This document shows, in pieces, positions 32,411-42,292 of a stretch of DNA of 47,140 nt (positions are counted from its first letter, which is position 1; every line of letters begins with the position of its first letter). The position numbers were made by a program, and so were the translations under genes. A model generated the notes under the pieces. That model was not told where the DNA came from. It worked only from the letters and a program-made list of their open reading frames with translations, and made no database searches. Origin of the DNA: Chara braunii (lineage: Eukaryota; Streptophyta; Charophyceae; Charales; Characeae); the NCBI GenBank assembly GCA_003427395.1, contig BFEA01000992.1, positions 74,902 to 122,041 of the forward strand, written 5' to 3'.

Positions 32411-35400
32411 TCAAACAGACTCCTCCGGCCTTGGCTGTTCTTTACACTGCTGCACATTCCTCCTACTAGGATGTTCCTTGGCCCACGCAACTGCACCCTT
32501 GCAAATCATTCTTGTGTAGAGGACCACTGTGACCAGCATCACCATCAGCACTCCCAGGTTCTTTACTATCATCCGTTTGCCCACATCCGGGTGCTGCAAC
32601 CGGCGAAGCAGCCCCTTGTTTGCGCTCATTACGCATTCTTCAATGTCCCCCGCCCTAGTTGACGAGCTACCTACATCCAGAACAAGGTGTTGACCGGCAC
32701 CCGTACCGATTTGCTGTAAGAGGCCTAGATCTCCAAGTGCTTCCTGGTCCTTTCCCTGCGTAGACCGATTTGGACTGACTTGCCCTCCCCCTCCTCCATC
32801 CCGGTTCACTGGACGAAGCTCGTCCGTACCATCTGCACGCTGGAATGCTGAGGTTGACGCCGATCCACTCTCCCAGGCCACAGCTTGTATTTTTGCCACA
32901 TCAGGCAGCAAATCATTTCCCTCACGTCCAGCAGATTGCGTTGCCATCAACTCCAGCATGGGTTCGTTCCTCGGAAGTGCCTGGCACAGCTGGCCCAGTA
33001 GAAGCCCCCTTCCAACTGAGACTCCGGGTGGACCAAGCACAATTCCCTGCTTTTGCACCGCCTCTGGCTCTGTCGCCGGAAACTCCATTTGCTGACAGGC
33101 GTGTGCACTAGCCATTTGTGCAGCAGCGCTCCGATTGGCCGCCAAACTTCCTGCTTTATCACCCCTGCTGGAGCCTTCGCCATTGCTATAATTCCGCAAT
33201 AGAGTTGCACCAGAGACTGAGGCCGAGTACTCCTGCAGGTGACGGCTTACAAGCTGTCTGAACAGGTTCTCAGTGTATTCGCGACACATCGCTACGTAGA
33301 CTTCCCTCTCCCACGCTGTCCTTCTGGTACAACATGCACCTGGTCTAGTATTCCTCTCAGGATCCATTACTTGCGGATATGATACACAGGGTTTCTCCAC
33401 AGGATTACCACAGTCATCACCATGCCTTTCAAACCCAGCCTCTGCCTCAGCAACCAACGTTCCTCGAGGAAAAAAATTGTCCGTCTCCGGTTCACCTGAA
33501 ACACCGAAACAGGCTACCGCAGGTGGCACGCCTAGACGTTCACGGTATCCCAAATTCTCCACCGCCGAAACAGTACCTGTCGCCGCAGTCTCAGTTTGCC
33601 CACTACACGGCGTCGAAGACCAATGTGGTATCGACAATTGGGATTGGCCCGGCTGTGCTGTCGCTATCGAAGACCAATATGGCAGCGATGATTGAGCTGA
33701 TTCAAGCAACTGTGCTGTCGCTACACAGCTTTGAGGGCGGTTATCGTCTTCATCGATCGGTAAATTGCTCCACACCTCATTGCTATCTGCAACCGGCACC
33801 GGAATCAAGGTCTGGCTAGTCATTTGTGTCAGGCTTACTACAGGGACTGACCCCTCCAGAAGAGCTGCACTCCGAGATGACATGGCCGAAAGTGACAATG
33901 GCACCGAATAGCGGGGTTGAGCGACACTCGGGTGTGAGGCTAATAATAGCCCAGATGACGCTTCCCTTGCCAAAGTCGGTCTACGATTGCCAGCTCCAGT
34001 CACACTCTCTTCCACCACTACTCGGCTTTCAGTTAAAGACGCATCATTGCATTCAATTAACGACAAGCATGACGAACCAAAAAGTGGTGCACTTTGAATT
34101 GGTGACGAACCGGCAAGAGGGAGGACATCTTTTTTTCGTGAGAAGTTGGCCGGCTCCAAGCTTCTTGCGTGATGGCCTTGGCCTTCGACCTCTCCTCCTG
34201 AAGCATGAAAATCCAGCCTTCTGATGGTATCACCACAGTTGGGCATTGAGTGTGGCTCCCTCCCAGCGAGTTCAGCCGGATTTTCTACCACTTGACATCC
34301 ATCGCAGGGCAGCGAAAACACAGGCAAAGATTCTCCTCCTGCTACCTGGCTTGGATCGCCCACTAGAGAAATGGCATCAAAAGAACGCGGTGAACAGATG
34401 CTGGAGATCGTCACTGGAGAGGGACAGGGAGTTGACACTGTTCTTGTCGCATTTTCTTCCACCACCAAGTCCTGCAATCCTCCAATAGTAGTACATTCTT
34501 GAAAATTGGGCAAAGCCCCGCTTGGGGAGTCACATTCACTGCGGTGACCTCCCTCCCAATCACTTTCCAAACAAGGCACATCGGTTGGCTGTTCGCCATC
34601 CGCGCCTGCCATGCTTCGCTCCACAGCACTCAGTTTCTCTGGAAGAGCTTGTTCCGCTCTCTCAGGAAGATTGCTGCGATGGCCAAGTTCTATTGAAGCG
34701 CTCTCAACGCTTGTTTTCTCACTGGAACCCAACACCTGTCCTTGGTAGACAACTCCCTCCTTTTCAGCTCCTTTTACGCCTCCCTCTGTGCCATCATCTG
34801 TCTCTTCCACCACATCCATGAGCGCTTCCAATCTTAGCATGTTCTTCAATGAACAATCTACCTCTTTCATCCCATCATCACCTGTGTCCATACACAGCCT
34901 TTCATCCACAGCCTCAGACGGATCTCCGACTGTGCTCTTGATGGCAGAGCCGCGCCTTATCAGTTGAAGTACCCCCTGGACATCGTCGTCAACTACGCCA
35001 TCCTCTCGCTTCCCAATTCGGTCCTCCAATCCTGTCTTTCCTGCAACTTGGCACTGAAAATCGTCATCGGCGATCATAAGCCCGTCCAGATGATCCAAAG
35101 ATTTTCCACCCTTGCAACGAGGATGACCACCAATGCCATGTTCTAGTACCAAATCGCTCGTCTCGCCCCTGCCCTTCATGCCTGTCTGATTGACAGAGTA
35201 ATCACACATGCCAAGTTTGCCACCATCTTCTGCACCTTCCATGCATAGATCATCAATGCCTCTGCTGCTATCTTCCTCCTGCAGAGCGGTTATGCCCAGG
35301 GCATTGAAAATGGCACGCTCTCCGCACACAGCAGCACTACTAGCAGCTGTGCATGCACAGAACCCATCAACCTTGGCATCATCATCACCTTTGCTTCCCT

Positions 35401-37051
35401 CCATGCACTGATCATCTTGGGACCTTCCATCATCCGGGCACCCAGCCACATCCAAACCGCAAACATCTTCCTCGGTGACCATCATCATATCATGGGAACT
35501 TCTTTCCGCGCAGATCTCACCATCCTTCCAAGTACCCTTCCCCTCATCGTCTTCGACGACACCAACCCTCTCTCCGAGACTTTTATCTCCTCCGTCCATG
35601 CATGGACCGCTTGTGCACCTGCCACGATCTGGAAAACCGCAACCAACTGTATAACTGGTACTACTTTCACCACAGCTATCACCCACGTTCACAATACTCT
35701 TTCCCCCATCTTCTTCGACAACAGACGCCACCTCCCTGCGGTATCCTCCATCTCCATCCGCGCATGGGTGACCTGCACACCTGGCATCTCCATCCTCACT
35801 CACATCACCCAAAGCACAAACAGAATAGTTACCACCAGCTATATTGCTGTCAGCCGGACCCTCGCGGAGCTGGTTTGTCCCCTCAGTGCCTCCACTGCCT
35901 CCGACGGAGCCATGATTAAGGGCTGTTTGTGGATCGACTGCCTGAGGCACAGTCATTCGATCAAGACTACAATCATCACCAGGCCCTTCATCCGGTGCTG
36001 ATGGAGTCGGAGTCCAGCCATTGTCCAGCTCTCCAAGAAACATGTCATCCCTGCTGCCAAGTTCAGAAAGTGTGTTACTTCCCTCACACGAAGTCCCCTG
36101 ACCTTGCTCCTCTATCCCGGCGCCGTCATCAGACGTCCTTTCCTGTTCAACCCCAGTGCCATCCTCAGAGGGTGTTCTGCGGCAACCAGCTCTGTCCAAG
36201 GTCTCAGAAGCTACCAGATAATCGCCGCTCCATTCGGTTGCTGCTCCCTTCCATAAGCTACCATGTGACTCGTGATCTTCAACATCCTTTACCGATGAGA
36301 AGCTCTCGTTCAGACACTTGCCTCTCCATTCAATTGCCGCTCCTTTCGGTAGGCTACGTGACTCGTGCTCCTCGACTTCCTTTACGGATGTGAAGCCCTC
36401 CTTCCTCAAACTTGTAGGATCGAGAAGTTCCTCCTCTTTGACAAGCTGAGCCGTGCTGGACGTGCTGCTTTCCATCGTAAACGAACTCTCTATCGATATC
36501 ACCGATGACCTAGAAACAGGTGTGTTTGTCCCACTGTCGGTCATGGAAAACCTATCGAAGCTCTTCACAGAGCTCGGCTGCGGTTCGACAACCAGGTCAG
36601 CATTCAATCGCACAGGCATCAAAATGTTTTCCACTGGCCCGTGCATTCGACTTTCTCCAGCGGCATGACTCGCAGCCCACGCCGGCCGACTAGCAGAAGG
36701 CACCAATGAGCTGCTTGCAGACTTCACCGCATCCAAAATGTTGCTCGTCACACCGACCGTGTTGTGCAGAACTAGCACCTTCCTTCCGCTGTCTCCCGGC
36801 TCAGCTTGCATCAAGCTCCCAACTACTCCCCCACTTTTCTTCTCAGCGAGTAGCAATCCTAAGCCAGATGAGAGAGGGGAGACATCACGGCCGCTCTTGG
36901 CTGCTTCCAACGACTTTGGCGCTGAAGACAGAACCGAACGTGGCTTACGTGGAACTTCCGACGTGGTACTTCTCCGCTGTGTCCGATCCTTCGCCACCTT
37001 GACAGGCTCGGAATCTTGCCCTGAAGCTGGTGTCTGAAACCAGTCCCACAC
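32411..37051 (-). CDS. Large last exon: acidic, repetitive, probably tail-anchored protein of unknown function
   Basis: On the minus strand the frame is open for 1546 codons from a splice-acceptor-like site (TTGTGGTTGCAG just before 37051) to TGA 32411-32413. That is far beyond chance, so it is a real exon. The protein is Ser/Gly/Glu/Asp-rich and looks mostly disordered. Internal repeats: a unit SVKEVEEHES ... KGAAIEW occurs twice (about residues 220-285 of the exon), and an acidic Cys-containing unit (HPCADGDGG..., GPCMDGGDKS..., DQCMEGSKGD) three times near the middle. A more ordered stretch, EREVYVAMCREYTENLFRQL, lies near residue 1240. At the end a hydrophobic segment, VKNLGVLMVMLVTVVLY, is followed by about 30 polar residues, as in tail-anchored membrane proteins. 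I do not recognise the family. Upstream, the exon joins 38165-38323 in phase 0. Confidence 0.8.
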   Translation of the reverse strand: MWDWFQTPASGQDSEPVKVAKDRTQRRSTTSEVPRKPRSVLSSAPKSLEAAKSGRDVSPLSSGLGLLLAEKKSGGVVGSLMQAEPGDSGRKVLVLHNTVGVTSNILDAVKSASSSLVPSASRPAWAASHAAGESRMHGPVENILMPVRLNADLVVEPQPSSVKSFDRFSMTDSGTNTPVSRSSVISIESSFTMESSTSSTAQLVKEEELLDPTSLRKEGFTSVKEVEEHESRSLPKGAAIEWRGKCLNESFSSVKDVEDHESHGSLWKGAATEWSGDYLVASETLDRAGCRRTPSEDGTGVEQERTSDDGAGIEEQGQGTSCEGSNTLSELGSRDDMFLGELDNGWTPTPSAPDEGPGDDCSLDRMTVPQAVDPQTALNHGSVGGSGGTEGTNQLREGPADSNIAGGNYSVCALGDVSEDGDARCAGHPCADGDGGYRREVASVVEEDGGKSIVNVGDSCGESSTSYTVGCGFPDRGRCTSGPCMDGGDKSLGERVGVVEDDEGKGTWKDGEICAERSSHDMMMVTEEDVCGLDVAGCPDDGRSQDDQCMEGSKGDDDAKVDGFCACTAASSAAVCGERAIFNALGITALQEEDSSRGIDDLCMEGAEDGGKLGMCDYSVNQTGMKGRGETSDLVLEHGIGGHPRCKGGKSLDHLDGLMIADDDFQCQVAGKTGLEDRIGKREDGVVDDDVQGVLQLIRRGSAIKSTVGDPSEAVDERLCMDTGDDGMKEVDCSLKNMLRLEALMDVVEETDDGTEGGVKGAEKEGVVYQGQVLGSSEKTSVESASIELGHRSNLPERAEQALPEKLSAVERSMAGADGEQPTDVPCLESDWEGGHRSECDSPSGALPNFQECTTIGGLQDLVVEENATRTVSTPCPSPVTISSICSPRSFDAISLVGDPSQVAGGESLPVFSLPCDGCQVVENPAELAGREPHSMPNCGDTIRRLDFHASGGEVEGQGHHARSLEPANFSRKKDVLPLAGSSPIQSAPLFGSSCLSLIECNDASLTESRVVVEESVTGAGNRRPTLAREASSGLLLASHPSVAQPRYSVPLSLSAMSSRSAALLEGSVPVVSLTQMTSQTLIPVPVADSNEVWSNLPIDEDDNRPQSCVATAQLLESAQSSLPYWSSIATAQPGQSQLSIPHWSSTPCSGQTETAATGTVSAVENLGYRERLGVPPAVACFGVSGEPETDNFFPRGTLVAEAEAGFERHGDDCGNPVEKPCVSYPQVMDPERNTRPGACCTRRTAWEREVYVAMCREYTENLFRQLVSRHLQEYSASVSGATLLRNYSNGEGSSRGDKAGSLAANRSAAAQMASAHACQQMEFPATEPEAVQKQGIVLGPPGVSVGRGLLLGQLCQALPRNEPMLELMATQSAGREGNDLLPDVAKIQAVAWESGSASTSAFQRADGTDELRPVNRDGGGGGQVSPNRSTQGKDQEALGDLGLLQQIGTGAGQHLVLDVGSSSTRAGDIEECVMSANKGLLRRLQHPDVGKRMIVKNLGVLMVMLVTVVLYTRMICKGAVAWAKEHPSRRNVQQCKEQPRPEESV

Positions 37052-38164
37052 CTGCAACCACAAGCACAAACCAGTCCACCACAAAAGGTTATCTATCAGA
37101 ATCACAGTCGGGGGGGAAAAGGCACCGAAGTGCCGCTGCACCCTTGCACGGTACCCACTTCCACAGCAGCCACCAACCAACTAAGGGCGGACTCACACGA
37201 GCACTATCTTCAATGTATCTGACCGCATCTATGGCAGGACCTGCCTTCATCTGGCCGCAATTCCCTCCAGATATAAACAAAAAAATGCTAGCGTGAGTAC
37301 GCCCTAAGAACCACTGAGCGCACAAGACTCGCATCTCCCCCCCAACCAGTTATTATACCCTGGTTAGGCCCTGATTCCGACTAAAAATGCTCGTATATGG
37401 TTATTACGCCCTAAGAGCCTCACAGCCAGACACACCATGGACAAGGCAGCGAGCAGCAGCTGAGAAAAATGGTACCCGGTATAGCTGAAGCTTGTAGCAG
37501 CGCGCTGGTATACCCCTGACCTGTTGAAATAAAAAGACCTGAGTTCGAATCCAGATGATGGAACCAGATGAACAAAATCACCTACAGTAATTCTGAATAA
37601 CCTGGGGTCGGTCACTTGGACAACGAGAAGCGACAACGATATCTCAAGGCCGTTGGGGTCGGTCAGTTCGACAAGGCCTTCAGCCATTTCTTTTAGGAAA
37701 GAATAAAAGAAACTTGAACCCCGTTATGACTTCACCAAGTTTCCAAGCCAGCGCACACAGCACATTTCACACCTGGGACTTTTGCAACTGATCTCTAGAC
37801 GGAATCGCACCCAGAGACATGCACAACCGGTCGTAATTGCGTTCAGATTCATCCAGGAAATTCCTGTGCGAGTAAAGCCTCCTTCAACGACTCGCCTCCA
37901 TTCGCCTAAAAGGTGTGCACTTTTTCGTTTTGCTTTTTTTTTTATACAAGCAAGGTGTGTTTTTTTTCAGCATCCACTGCTGCAGCAAGTTTTTCCTGTC
38001 CGAAGAAATCCTTGACGCAGCACATTGCTCGCCAGCTATTTCCGAATTCAACATCAAAAAGAGCGAAAAAAAAAGAAAAGAGAAGAAAAAAGGAACAAAA
38101 ATCTCGCCCAGGTATGGAAAGGGAATTAGTCGGGATCTGTACCATGCCAATGCCGGCGAGATAC
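37052..38164 (-). other. Probable GT-AG intron
   Basis: The minus-strand donor CTG|GTATCT (G at 38164) and acceptor TTGCAG|GTG (before 37051) leave exons on both sides in phase 0. The intron is 1113 nt. An alternative donor, CATG|GTACAG near 38144, would change phase. The intron carries a tRNA-like/SINE-like patch at 37482-37552. Confidence 0.55.
37482..37552 (+). repeat. tRNA-like / SINE-head-like sequence
   Basis: TAGCTGAAGCTTG (37482) resembles a Pol III A box and GAGTTCGAATCC (37541-37552) a B box, about 58 bp apart. The T-arm does not fold properly (A-C and G-A mismatches) and no full cloverleaf emerges, so it is not a functional tRNA gene. The words CCTGAGTTCGAA and CCAGATGATG also occur in the minisatellite at 31.1-31.4 kb. 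Confidence 0.35.
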
Positions 38165-38323
38165 CAGAAAAGCCCTTGGCGTCTTATCCATGATCTTCTC
38201 CACATGCTGCGCGAGCTGGTAGACGAGCGGTCCATTTTCGTGTAGCGTACCGACAAAGGAGTTCCCCGGCTCCAAGCAGTTATCGAGTGTGAAACCAAGG
38301 GGCAGCGCTATGTCACGGGCGAG
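38165..38323 (-). CDS. Probable upstream exon of the large minus-strand gene
   Basis: Exactly 53 codons (159 nt) between a candidate acceptor (CTGCAGATTTAG before 38323) and donor (GTATCT after 38165). The product contains LPLGFTLDNCLEPGNSF, GTLHENGPLVYQLAQHVEKI and DKTPRAFL. It looks like a folded helical domain segment, unlike the low-complexity neighbours. The frame would otherwise stop soon after (HWHGTDPD-stop), which supports splicing. I cannot name the domain. Further exons should lie at higher coordinates. The acceptor and the first bases of this exon are duplicated at 38463-38500. Confidence 0.5.
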
Positions 38324-38640
38324 CTAAATCTGCAGAAATGAAACAAAGGCAAAACCGGCCAGACCAAACGGAAGCAGACATCAACAACTGCTTCTGGGAA
38401 ACGAAACAAGGGCAAACCCGGCCAGAACTGGGAGCCGAACTGGGAGCAGAACTGGGAAACGAGCTGCCCCATGTCACGGGCGAGCTAAATCTGCAGAAAT
38501 GAAACAAAGGCAAAACCGGCCAGACCAAACGGAAGCAGACATCAACAACTGCTTCTGAACAAGGGCAAACCCGGCCAGAACTGGGAGCCGAACTGGGAGC
38601 AGAACTGGGAAACGAAACAAGGGCAAAACCAGCCAGAACT
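38311..38640. repeat. Tandem duplication, about 155 bp
   Basis: ATGTCACGGGCGAGCTAAAT through ACAACTGCTTCTG (38310-38393) recurs at 38469-38558. AAACGAAACAAGGGCAAACC and GAACTGGGAGCCGAACTGGG (38398-38460) recur from about 38561 to 38630. Leucine/phenylalanine-rich minus-strand frames here follow the repeat. Confidence 0.9.
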
Positions 38641-38808
38641 GGGAAACGAAACGGACATCAACAATGTTAAACCACAGGCTCGTGAAAAACTGGGAGCCGT
38701 CATACTTGCCTTCACAATTGCCAACACCAGCCAAACCAACTGCAAATGGACATCAGAAACAATAAACGAACACTAGCTTCTGAAAATTTGTGAGTGCCAC
38801 TGCGCTCA

Positions 38809-38906
38809 GAGAGAGAGACAGACAGAGAAAGAGAGAGAGGGAGGGAGGGCGAGAGAGAGACAGAGAAAGAGAGAGAGAGGGGGGGGAAGAGAGTGAGAGA
38901 GGAGAT
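38809..38906. repeat. GA-rich low-complexity tract
   Basis: AGAGAGAGACAGACAGAGAA and similar; the R/E frame on plus and S/L frame on minus are artefacts. Confidence 0.95.
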
Positions 38907-39339
38907 GTGAAAAGGAAAACTATGGTCGGCAATCGGTTTGTCAATCCAATTGACCAACCGAATAAGGGTTTAGATTGCAATTACCACAGAGATCATACAC
39001 TAGGACTTTGTCAACTCAGCTCTGGACATAATCGTGGTCAGATACATCCAGAGTCGAACGTACCTGCAATCAGATACATCTAGTCTAATATAGGAATCAC
39101 ACCTGGTCCTAGTCTGATATAGAAAGCACACTAGGACAACAGGATTCGAGCTTCCGACATGTGGACCAACATTTCCTGGCCGTGTTCTATTAGCCTTTCA
39201 AGAAAGAAACGAACAATATATACCTTTCAACATCTACTGGCCTCTGTTAAATTGAATATACACCCTTCAAAAAAAAAAAAACGAACAAAAAAGCAAGATT
39301 AATCTATGTTTTTTATTGAATGTAATATATATTATATAT

Positions 39340-39470
39340 ACCATTAGGGTTCAGCCTCCTGACGAGTCAGTGAAACTCCGACGAAACAGTTCGTCACAGC
39401 CCCTGGTTTCTTGTCCTCTTCCTCCCTCTCTGCCTCTACGGTTTACCGTAGGCAGCTCTGTTTGACGATA
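39340..39470 (+). mobile_element. Composite repeat copy 2: core motif plus foldback arm
   Basis: AGGGTTCA, CTGACGAGTC (39359-39368), 11 nt, GACGAAAC (39380-39387), GTTCGTCACAGCCCC, then TTGTCCTCTTCC, CTCTGCCTCTACGGTTTACC and TCTGTTTGACGATATA. It is the cleanest copy of the core-plus-arm part and lacks the 32-bp minisatellite. No matching inverted arm follows within 100 bp. Confidence 0.65.
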
Positions 39471-39698
39471 TACACGATTAATAACAACCAGGCTAGTAGT
39501 ACATTCAGGCATGGCTAATTTCCTTCCCCCCCCACTCTTCCTCCGCCCTTTCAATTTCATTCCTTGTTTTTGCCTCTTCACTTATTAAAAAGAAACAACT
39601 AGGCCATTGGGTGGATATAAATGGTTTTGTTTTTCTATTACGAAGGGGGTAGGTAGCAATCCCCTTCATTTTCGTATCCATCCGATCTGATTCCATGA

Positions 39699-40005
39699 GA
39701 GATTTGAGCTCGTGATCACCTGTTTGTTAGTTCACAACAATTCCATACGTGGGTGCCATTCAACAGATATCTGATTCCATCATGTCTTTGTTAAACCCAA
39801 AGAGTGCATAAATGGCCAAGTACGCATATGCCCGGAAAAAAATAGATATGAACTCATGATCACCTGCAACTTGGTCAACAACAACTGCATGCGAGATTTG
39901 AGCTCATGATCACCTGTTTGTTAGTTAACAGCAATTGCATATGTGGGTACCGTTCAACCAATATCTGATTCCATCATGCCTTGTTAAACCCAAAGAGCGC
40001 AACTG
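39699..40005. repeat. Tandem duplication, period 194 bp
   Basis: GAGATTTGAGCTC(G/A)TGATCA starts at 39699 and 39893. Both copies continue through CCTGTTTGTTAGTT, ATATCTGATTCCATCATG and TTGTTAAACCCAAAGAG. Confidence 0.88.
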
Positions 40006-40430
40006 GTTAAAAGTATAAATTATTCCGCGAGTGACGAGTTAACCCCGCCGGCATACCCATATGCCGAGGGGGAGGGGGGGGAAGAATTGAAAAAGAGAAA
40101 ATCCGATTCCATCTGATTGATAATAATGCATCGAAGATTCATCGTAAATTCCATCGAAGATTCGAACTGAAAGAAAAAAAAAAAAAAAAAGAAGAAGAAG
40201 GATTCGAAGTCATGGGCACCACGTTGGATCGAGATTATAACATCCATCCCCAAGCACAACGCACCTTGATTCAGACCAAATTCAGTCATGATGGGGGTGG
40301 GCGGGCTTCGTTGTGATCGAGGGAAGAAGGTCACATGGCTACTCTGGTGAATTTCTAAGACGTTTATCGGAAAAGAAACCAGCGGCATCAGTTGTCGGGC
40401 AGTTGCTGATGCTGAATCACAACCGCGGTT

Positions 40431-40530
40431 AAGGTGGATTATCACTCTCAGTAACCGCGTTTAAGGTGGATTATCACTCTCAGTAACCGCGTTTAAGGTG
40501 GATTATCATTCTCAGAATCATCGGTTGCAG
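40431..40530. repeat. 32-bp minisatellite
   Basis: AAGGTGGATTATCACTCTCA followed by GTAACCGCGTTT starts at 40431, 40463 and 40495 (last copy diverged). Two related copies lie at 27519 and 27570. Confidence 0.92.
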
Positions 40531-40544
40531 ACTGCTGGGAGGGT

Positions 40545-40826
40545 TCACTTTACTGATGAGTCAGTCGCTGAAAACAGGTTTTTTTCTGTGTACATTTTCG
40601 TTTCTGCCTTGGGCACTGGGCCCGTAAAAAAAAGGCACAGTTCAGGGGGAAAAAAAAAAAGAAACTCCGACGAAACAGTCTGTCACAGCCCCTCGATTGT
40701 TGTCCTCTTCTCCCTCTATGCCTACGGTTTACCGAAGGGCAGTTCTGTTTGAAGATATAGATACATAGTCAAACAGACCTGCCCGGTAAACCGTAGGCAG
40801 AGAGGGAGAAGAGGACAATATATATA
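40545..40826 (+). mobile_element. Composite repeat copy 3 with long foldback
   Basis: AGGGTTCACTTTACTGATGAGTC (split here as AGGGTTCA and CTGATGAGTC, 40540-40562) is separated by an A-rich insertion of about 95 bp from GAAACTCC and GACGAAAC (40669-40676) and GTCTGTCACAGCCCC. An arm of about 50 bp then follows (40699-40751, TTGTCCTCTTCTCCCTCT start). After a spacer of about 20 bp comes its near-perfect inverted copy (40770-40818, starting TCAAACAGACCTGCCCGGTA). It codes for nothing. Confidence 0.75.
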
Positions 40827-41221
40827 TAAGGCCTCGCTTCGCAAGTTCACCACATGCACAAAAGACAAAAAATATATGGCGGTGAATCTTTCTATGCTAT
40901 AGCGGAAGATTCATTCTCATTTTCACATTTTGTGAGTAGCGAAGCGAGGGCCCTTTCCGCCTACTCTTCTGCCTTCCACGTGTGCGACTCGCTTGCCACC
41001 AAGAACTCCAAGGAAATCCATTTCCGAATTAAAAAAAAACGAAAAAAACGAGACAGGCACAACTTGAAATCTGCGTGTCAAGTTCCCTCCAGGAAGAACC
41101 AAGCCAAAAGCTGCTTTAGCCTTTTCATTCACTCATTTCTATTTGCTTATTTATTTATTAAATAATATTTTTAATATCATTATTATTATTTATTATTTAT
41201 TCATTTGTTTGTTTTGTTTGG
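40827..41221. other. Intergenic, no firm gene
   Basis: A plus-strand frame of 103 codons starts near the end of the foldback (40854). A minus-strand frame has a possible short ATG segment MDFLGVLGGKRVAHVEGRR near 41020. Neither has recognisable motifs or clear splice sites. Confidence 0.3.
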
Positions 41222-41392
41222 TTATCCGTCTCTATCTCTATCCGCCGATCTTATCGATCTGTCTCTCTATCTCTCTATCTATCCACCTATCTATCTGTCT
41301 CTCTATCTCTCTATCTGCCTATCTACCTATCTGCCTATCTATCTATCTATCTACCTATCTGCCTGTCTATACATCTATATATCGTCACATGA
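41222..41392. repeat. (CTAT)n-type microsatellite, imperfect
   Basis: CTAT/CTGT/CTAC words throughout; S/L/Y/I-rich frames are artefacts. Confidence 0.95.
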
Positions 41393-41842
41393 ATATCAGA
41401 GCGCAAAGGCGAAAAAAACAAAGAGAACAAGAAAAAAATAATTCATTTTTTTATATTCTTTCTTACAACTCCCCCTGTTCAGAACCTCTTGCGTACAAGG
41501 CCGCCCACGTGGATGTAGGTTGAACGGCGGCCACCCCCACCCCCGTGTGTCATATCGACCCGCTTGTACACAGCCAAAGGGCAAAGAGGCAAAGAAAAGA
41601 GGAAGAGAACAGCCAAATACAACAAAACAGGGGGCGACAAGCAAAAGCACCAAAAACGGATCGTAGATGACAAGTCCCACATGCAAGCACCGCCCCTCCT
41701 TCACAGGCCAAACGACGGGACAAGACCACCCAGGACAAAACTCTTGTCTGCAAAAAAAAGGAATTCCAGATACATATCTATATACAGCAGATGGCCTTAT
41801 TCGTCATCAAGACGCTGGTGCTCCCATTTGTAAAGATCTATA
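41393..41842. other. Spacer between two (CTAT)n tracts, no gene
   Basis: Overlapping frames on both strands with no motif. A-rich on the plus strand (AAAGAGGCAAAGAAAAGAGG). Confidence 0.4.
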
Positions 41843-42006
41843 CATCTTATCCGTCTCTCTTTATACGCCTAGATTATCCGTCTCTTTCCTTATCCGCCTA
41901 CCCTGTCCGTCTATCCACCTCTTCACCTATCTATCAACCTGTCGATTTATCTGTCTATCAATCTCTATCAATCAATCTCTTTCAATCTCTATCAATCTCT
42001 ATCTAT

Positions 42007-42051
<45 letters not shown>

Positions 42052-42176
42052 AACCTGTCCATCTATATATCTATCAACGTGTCGATCTATCTATCTGTAT
42101 GTCTATCTATCTATCTACCTATCTATCTACCTACCTATCTATACATCTATCTATACATCTGTCAATCTATCTATCA

Positions 42177-42222
<46 letters not shown>

Positions 42223-42292
42223 TTATCTGTCCAATTATTCATTTATCTATTATCTACCTAACGAGCAATCTATCTTATCCGTCGATCTACCA
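41843..42292. repeat. (CTAT)n-type microsatellite, long
   Basis: About 450 bp, perfect in places (42000-42050 and 42176-42225), elsewhere with CAAT, CTGT and ACCT words. Confidence 0.95.

Noticed and set aside
32471-37037. Many plus-strand frames inside 32.4-37.0 kb
   Set aside because: They lie opposite the 1546-codon minus-strand exon, are far shorter and show no motifs; shadows of the real frame.
37482-37560. Functional tRNA gene
   Set aside because: Only A- and B-box-like words are present; the T arm mispairs and no acceptor or anticodon stem forms.
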